From: DATLYB01 sp964502525 | Lineage (GTDB): Bacteria > Bacteroidota > Bacteroidia > Chitinophagales > CAIOSU01 | NCBI GenBank assembly: GCA_964502525.1 | Contig: CAZCXH010000178.1 | Span: 1 to 10,275 of the forward strand | Length of the DNA: 10,275 nt | Direction: 5' to 3' | In this document: piece after piece, positions 5,416 through 10,275 of the stretch | How positions within the stretch are numbered: position 1 is the stretch's first letter | How the letters are laid out: every line of letters starts with the position of its first letter | Notes under the pieces: generated by a model | The model's database searches: none | The model's input: only the letters and a program-made list of their open reading frames with translations | Told to the model about the DNA's origin: nothing | Translations under genes and position numbers: made by a program

Positions 5416-8400
5416 ATGGACAACGGATTCAAAAGAGCGGGCATGACCTTCTCGATGATGCTTATCTGCATCCTGGCATTTTCAAACGCTTATTCGCAAG
5501 CCTGCAACGGCAGCCCCACCAGCATGACGCTGGACGATGACGGGGACGGCTACAAGAATGGCGATGAGACGCAAAACAACACCGACAAATGTTCGGCTGC
5601 GAGCGTCCCCTTCGACTATGACGGTGATTTCACCTCCGATCTGCTCGATTCGGATGATGACAACGATGGCACCGCTGACGTGAGCGACAAGTATCCGCAG
5701 GATGCGGACAACGGAACGTCAACGTTGATACCGGCCATTTTCAATTTCGATGGCGGTGATGAGGGCGGCATCCGCGGCTGGGGCTTCTCCGGCTTGATGA
5801 GCAACGGCTCTGACTACATGGATCTTTTCACCCCCAACGACATCACGGTTGGCGGAGCTGCAAAGAAATTCGTGGTGGAAGATGTTACCGGCAATGACGC
5901 TCTTGGAGCAACGAATGACCAGGAGAACGGCTTCCAGTTTGGCGTGAACGCGGGCGCGTTTCCGTTCAGCTTCGTGGTGAACGGTCGCGTGATGGCTCCG
6001 TTCGAAGGATTGACTCCAACTGATTTCCGCTCCATGGGTATCTTCATGGGCAATGGCGACCAGGACAACTACCTGAAGATGGTGTGCGCTGCGAATGGCG
6101 GTGCGGGCGGCATTGAGATCGTGAAGGAAGTTGCAGGCGTTGCCACGTCAACGATGTATAATGTTTCCATCCTCGGCTCAACGCATGTGAATCTTTATTT
6201 AACCGTGAATCCTTCCAACAACACCGTTCAGCCTTCTTATTCCGTTGGCGGTGCGGCTAAAACAGATATGGGTCCAGCTATCTCGATTCCTTCTTCATGG
6301 ATCAGCAACGTGCTGGCTGTTGGAATTATATCCACTTCAAGAGGTTCCACTTCCTTCCCCGCAACCTGGGATTACATTGCAGTGCAGCCGGTGGAAAGCG
6401 CTGGCAACTGGGTGAATGTGAACACCGGCAATACCTGCACCGCGCGTCATGAAACGGCTTTCGTGCAGGCTGGCACCAAGTTTTACCTCCTCGGTGGCCG
6501 CGGCTCCAAGCCGGTTGAAATTTACAACTACAGTTCAAAGACGTGGTCAGCAGGCGCTACTCCTCCGATACAACTGCACCATTTCCAGGCCGTTGAACTG
6601 AACGGTTTGATTTATGTGGTGGGCGCGTTCACCGGAAATTTTCCGGGTGAAACACCCGTAGCGAACGTCTATATCTACGATCCCGCTGGCAATGTGTGGC
6701 ATGTCGGTCCGGAAATTCCGGAAGCGAGAAGGAGAGGATCTGCAGGCACAGTGGCATATAACGGAAAAATTTATCTTGTATCAGGACTTACCAACGGACA
6801 CACTTCCGGCTGGGTTCCGTATGTGGATTCTTATGACCCGGAAACAAACACATGGACAGCGCTGCCGGACGCGCCACATTCGCGCGACCACTTCCATGTA
6901 GGCTTGCATGGCGATAAAATTTATTGCATTGGCGGAAGGAATACGGGCTTTGGCGGAAGCACTTTCGCGGAAACTATTGAAGAAACAGATATTTATGATA
7001 TTTCAGACCAGTCATGGATCACGCTTGCTTCACCGGAAGGCGACATCCCAACGGAACGCGCGGCTTGCGCTATTGCCGTGATTGGCGATGAGATCCTTGC
7101 CATCGGTGGAGAGAGCATGTCGCAGACTTCAGCTCACAATCATACCGAAGCGCTGGATGTAAACACCGGTTCATGGAGAACAGTTGATAATCTGAATACC
7201 GGTCGTCATGGAACGCAGGCTATCGTTTCAAACTTTGGCGTTTACGTGGCGGCAGGCTGCGGCTCAAGGGGCGGATCGCCTGAACTCAACACGGTGGAAG
7301 CGTTTTATATGTATGGGACGACAAACCCCACCGGCACTTCCATTAACAAAGGAGCGCTTGCCGTTTCCACCAGCAATATGAATTTTGGCAATGTTGATTT
7401 GGGATCCACCACGTCACAGACACTGACGATTACTAATCCGAGCGGCAACCAGGCGCTCCTCGTCAAGGTGTTCCAGTTGTCAGGTGGCGGGAATTTTTCA
7501 TTCGATTTTCCTTCCGAATTGCCGGTAGCGCTCAGCCCCGGAGAGTCGCTTGCGGTGAACATCAATTTCAATCCGGCTTCATTAGGATCAAAAAACGGCA
7601 CTTTCTCCATCACTCATAACGGAACTAATGGCGCCAATACTATTATTAATCTTGATGGCACCGGCACTTCTCCTCAGAACTCTTCGCAGGGTTACCTGAC
7701 GTCTGTGCCGGCTCCGGTGGTTTTCCCGGAAACGGATGTGAACGTCACTTCAGCGCCAATTACGGTATCACTGACAAACACGGGCGGTGCTGCTTTGACC
7801 ATCAACAGCGCTTCCATCAGCGGAACCAATGCTTCCAACTTTGTTCATAATTTCTCCGGACCGATAATAATTGCTGCCGGCTCAACACATACGTTTAATG
7901 TTACATTCACTCCGTCAGCCTCTGGCGCAAGAACCGCCACGCTTTCGGTAAATCACACCGGTGTCAACTCTCCCTTGAATATTGCCTTAAACGGAACAGG
8001 AAGCGCTACTACCGCTTCGTGCGGATATTATGTGGAGCAAAACGGGTTGCTGGTGGTTGAAATCGAATCCGCTCCTGCTTCCGATGGCTGGACTCCTGAA
8101 ACAAATTATCCTAACTACACGGGAACGGAATACTATACATGGAACGGACCCAGATACCTGCATGAAAAAGGTCATGGAATGCTGACGTACCAGTTCAAGA
8201 TCAACGACCCCGGAAAATACCGTTTCAAGATGCGCACGCGCAATGGCGGTCCGCTCAACACGCATAATAATGACGTATGGGTGCGTTTCTCCGACCATGG
8301 CGTCACATTTGAAAAGAATGGCGCGTTAGTGCAGGAGCAATCAGGCTGGTGGAAGCAGTGGCAGAATAACCTCGGTGTTTGGACTTACAACACATGGGCG

Positions 8401-10275
8401 GGAGAATCAACTTTCTGGGAAGTTTATGTTACATTCCCGTTTGCCGGAATCTATACCTTCGAAATTTCAGGACGCGACCAGCTTTACAGCCTTGACAGGT
8501 TTGTGTTATACAAACCGGATATGATGAGTGATTGGTCAGCGACAGCGGCAAATCCCCCGCAATCGCCCTGGGAAAATTGCCCGGGCACCCCGCTCACATG
8601 GTATCGCGACAAAGATCTGGATTACTATGGCGATCCGCTGGTTTCCATGCTCTCCGTTTCCAAGCCCGCAGTCGGTTGGACGTGGAACAATACGGACTGT
8701 GATGACAACCGCAAGAGCGTTTATCCGGGCGCCCCTGAACTGTTGGATGGTAGGGATAACGACTGTGACGGCACGGTTGATGAAGGCGCTTACCTGTCTG
8801 CTCTGAACATCAACTGCGGAGGTTCAACATATACCAGCGTGGCGGGAGATGTATTTGAGTCCGACAGGCTGTTCACCCCGCTGAACTCCGGTGCGAAATA
8901 TTACAGCGGGCTTGGCGATGTGCTGAATACGGATGATGACTATTTATACAAATCCGAGCGCAGTGTCGGCAACAGCAACAATTATCTGAGCTACAACCTG
9001 CAGTGCACTTCTCCGAGCGCATATGCGGTCACGCTTTACTTTGCAGAAACAGGCACTGTAACAAATCCTGGCGAGCGCGTGTTTGATGTGCTCATTGAAA
9101 ACAATGTCGTATTGGACAACCTTGACATCATCGCTACGGCAGGATACATGACTGCATTAAGCTATACATTTGAAGTTCCGGTGTTTGACGGACAGTTGAA
9201 CATCAGGCTTCAGGATGTAGTTGGCAAGGGAAAGATCAACGCGATCAAAGCCTCCAAGAAGCCGAATACTCCTCCCACCTTCACGATCAGCGGAGCCTCC
9301 ACCTTTGATGAAGATTTTACGGGAACAAAGAATATAACCGTGACTCCCAACCCGGTTCCGCCCGGTGAAGCTTCATGGCAGACTACAACTTATTCGTTGT
9401 CACCTGCCTCTGTTTCGTTCGCAAATGTTTCCATCAATTCAACTACCGGGCTTGTCTCAATCACCTCGATTCCCGACATGGTTGGACAGCAGTTGTTTAC
9501 AATTACCGCCAATGACGGTCAGTCGGATAATAATACGGCAACAAAAACTTTCACGCTGAAGGTGAATGCTGTGAACGATGCTCCCGTTTTCAACCTCAGC
9601 GGCAACGTAACGGTGAATGAAGATTTCGCGGGAACGCAAACGGTGACTGTAACTCCGGCAACTGTTCCTGCGGACGAAGCCGGTCAGTCGGTGACTTACA
9701 GCTTGTCGCCTTCATCGGTTGCATTTGCGAATGTGTCCATCAATAGTTCAACGGGTGCGGTAAGCATTACGGCTGCGGCTGATAAATCAGGTTCGCAACT
9801 GTTCACGGTTACCGCCAATGACGGACAATCTCAAAACAACACACATTCAAAAACTTTCACCTTAACGGTGAATGCAGTGAACGATGCCCCCATAATGAAT
9901 GTAATTTCCGATATGACGATCAATGAGGATGCGGGAATGCAGACTGTGAATCTGAGCGGCATTAACGCTGGTCCGCTTGAATCGCAGACGCTTTCGGTTT
10001 CAGCGGTTTCCGACAATGCCTCTTTGATTCCGAATCCTTCGGTGAGCTACGCTTCACCGAATGCAACAGGTTCGCTGAGCTTCACCGCGGCTGCGAACAA
10101 ATCTGGCATTGCGAATATTACCGTAACCGTCAGCGATGGCAGCCTTTCATTCAACAGGATGTTCAAGGTAACGGTGAATTCCGTGAACGATGCACCGGTA
10201 TTTGCATTGAGCGGCAGCATTTCGGTGAACGAAGATTTTGCCACTTCGCAACAGGTGAGCGCAACTCCGGGATTT
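5416..10275 (+). CDS. Giant secreted Kelch/ASH/malectin/cadherin-like repeat protein, 3' end missing
   Basis: An open frame of 1620 codons with no stop, running off the window. Residues 1-27 are a signal peptide (cleavage after AYS). Residues 40-98 are Asp-rich, with DDDGDGYKNGDE and DSDDDNDG, like thrombospondin type 3 calcium loops. Residues about 110-332 look like a jelly-roll/LamG-like domain (MGNGDQDNYLKM; weak call). Six Kelch motifs follow, with Arg/His-turns near 344, 388, 438, 490, 548 and 597 and GG pairs between. Two choice-of-anchor-D (ASH/HYDIN-type) domains span about 645-751 and 760-862. Residues 869-1035 resemble a carbohydrate-binding beta-sandwich. Residues 1062-1124 are a MopE-type metal-binding motif (WYRDKDLDYYGD, DCDDN, PGAPE, DNDCDGTVDEG). 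Residues 1131-1280 are a malectin domain (NINCGG, LYFAET, ERVFDV). Cadherin/Ig-like repeats start at 1284, 1387, 1489 and 1591. It is probably a surface adhesin or glycan binder exported by T9SS; the sorting domain would lie beyond the window. Confidence 0.88.
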   Translation, partial: MDNGFKRAGMTFSMMLICILAFSNAYSQACNGSPTSMTLDDDGDGYKNGDETQNNTDKCSAASVPFDYDGDFTSDLLDSDDDNDGTADVSDKYPQDADNGTSTLIPAIFNFDGGDEGGIRGWGFSGLMSNGSDYMDLFTPNDITVGGAAKKFVVEDVTGNDALGATNDQENGFQFGVNAGAFPFSFVVNGRVMAPFEGLTPTDFRSMGIFMGNGDQDNYLKMVCAANGGAGGIEIVKEVAGVATSTMYNVSILGSTHVNLYLTVNPSNNTVQPSYSVGGAAKTDMGPAISIPSSWISNVLAVGIISTSRGSTSFPATWDYIAVQPVESAGNWVNVNTGNTCTARHETAFVQAGTKFYLLGGRGSKPVEIYNYSSKTWSAGATPPIQLHHFQAVELNGLIYVVGAFTGNFPGETPVANVYIYDPAGNVWHVGPEIPEARRRGSAGTVAYNGKIYLVSGLTNGHTSGWVPYVDSYDPETNTWTALPDAPHSRDHFHVGLHGDKIYCIGGRNTGFGGSTFAETIEETDIYDISDQSWITLASPEGDIPTERAACAIAVIGDEILAIGGESMSQTSAHNHTEALDVNTGSWRTVDNLNTGRHGTQAIVSNFGVYVAAGCGSRGGSPELNTVEAFYMYGTTNPTGTSINKGALAVSTSNMNFGNVDLGSTTSQTLTITNPSGNQALLVKVFQLSGGGNFSFDFPSELPVALSPGESLAVNINFNPASLGSKNGTFSITHNGTNGANTIINLDGTGTSPQNSSQGYLTSVPAPVVFPETDVNVTSAPITVSLTNTGGAALTINSASISGTNASNFVHNFSGPIIIAAGSTHTFNVTFTPSASGARTATLSVNHTGVNSPLNIALNGTGSATTASCGYYVEQNGLLVVEIESAPASDGWTPETNYPNYTGTEYYTWNGPRYLHEKGHGMLTYQFKINDPGKYRFKMRTRNGGPLNTHNNDVWVRFSDHGVTFEKNGALVQEQSGWWKQWQNNLGVWTYNTWAGESTFWEVYVTFPFAGIYTFEISGRDQLYSLDRFVLYKPDMMSDWSATAANPPQSPWENCPGTPLTWYRDKDLDYYGDPLVSMLSVSKPAVGWTWNNTDCDDNRKSVYPGAPELLDGRDNDCDGTVDEGAYLSALNINCGGSTYTSVAGDVFESDRLFTPLNSGAKYYSGLGDVLNTDDDYLYKSERSVGNSNNYLSYNLQCTSPSAYAVTLYFAETGTVTNPGERVFDVLIENNVVLDNLDIIATAGYMTALSYTFEVPVFDGQLNIRLQDVVGKGKINAIKASKKPNTPPTFTISGASTFDEDFTGTKNITVTPNPVPPGEASWQTTTYSLSPASVSFANVSINSTTGLVSITSIPDMVGQQLFTITANDGQSDNNTATKTFTLKVNAVNDAPVFNLSGNVTVNEDFAGTQTVTVTPATVPADEAGQSVTYSLSPSSVAFANVSINSSTGAVSITAAADKSGSQLFTVTANDGQSQNNTHSKTFTLTVNAVNDAPIMNVISDMTINEDAGMQTVNLSGINAGPLESQTLSVSAVSDNASLIPNPSVSYASPNATGSLSFTAAANKSGIANITVTVSDGSLSFNRMFKVTVNSVNDAPVFALSGSISVNEDFATSQQVSATPGF
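9265..10275 (+). repeat. Tandem cadherin/Ig-like domain repeats within the large gene
   Basis: Repeat units begin at 9265, 9574, 9880 and 10186, giving periods of 309, 306 and 306 nt (103, 102 and 102 residues). Each starts with a NDAPV-like linker and then a (V/F)(N/D)ED(F/A) motif, and ends with TFTLxVNxVNDAP. Units 1 and 2 are close relatives (both have YSLSP, FANVSIN, TITANDGQS or TVTANDGQS). Unit 3 is a divergent subtype (LSVSAVSDN, ITVTVSDGS). Unit 4 is cut by the window end, and its opening, SVNEDFATSQQVSATPGF, resembles unit 2. More units probably follow. Confidence 0.85.

Noticed and set aside
5205..5471. Minus-strand open frame of 88 codons overlapping the start of the large gene
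   Set aside because: It overlaps the leader and the signal-peptide region of the well-supported plus-strand gene and shows no recognisable motif.
5616..10244. Many antisense and out-of-frame open frames within the large gene
   Set aside because: The plus-strand frame starting at 5416 stays open for 4860 bp with clear domain motifs throughout; the others are shadows of its codon use.
1..10275. tRNA or rRNA genes, or a tRNA-type attachment site for the integrase relic
   Set aside because: No cloverleaf or rRNA signature was recognised by eye on either strand.

Overview
The window looks like a chromosomal segment of a Bacteroidota (Bacteroidetes) bacterium, probably from an environmental lineage. 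The evidence is a type IX secretion (T9SS) sorting domain at the C-terminus of one surface protein, a giant multidomain secreted protein of the Kelch/malectin/cadherin-like kind common in this phylum, an integrase relic resembling Bacteroidetes tyrosine recombinases, A-rich leaders instead of clear Shine-Dalgarno sites, and a TAnnTTTG-type -7 box. No species can be named from the sequence alone.

Region 1 (about 1-2150, minus strand) is the relic of an integrative element. In transcription order it holds a frameshifted and internally deleted tyrosine integrase (2151-1693), a small HTH/excisionase-like protein (1454-1185) and, 2 nt later, a RepA-like P-loop ATPase (1182-238). The two small genes are intact and probably co-transcribed; the integrase is dead. 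Nine TGAACA/TGTTCA hexamers lie between 208 and 418, inside and just after the ATPase gene, like iterons or operator sites.

Region 2 (2150-4009) has a 36-bp array of a 9-bp palindromic repeat (2248-2283), then a plus-strand gene for a secreted seven-repeat delta-60 protein with a T9SS type A sorting domain.

Region 3 (4010-5200) is the most unusual part. Four related elements of 112-160 bp (A-D) each begin and end with the same GC-rich palindrome as terminal inverted repeats. A minus-strand gene for a DUF559-type PD-(D/E)xK endonuclease (4810-4418) sits between elements B and C, 5 bp from one and 29 bp from the other. The arrangement resembles a REP/RAYT system, in which palindromic repeats are spread or maintained by an associated nuclease, but with a different nuclease family. 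Two further inverted repeats lie in the spacers.

Region 4 (5416-10275) is one uninterrupted plus-strand reading frame of 1620 codons that runs off the window end. It encodes a signal peptide, an Asp-rich calcium-binding-like segment, a probable jelly-roll domain, a six-motif Kelch propeller, two choice-of-anchor-D/ASH domains, a carbohydrate-binding-like domain, a MopE-type metal-binding motif, a malectin domain and at least three cadherin/Ig-like repeats. It is probably a cell-surface adhesin or glycan-binding protein that shares the T9SS export route with the delta-60 protein; its C-terminus lies outside the window.
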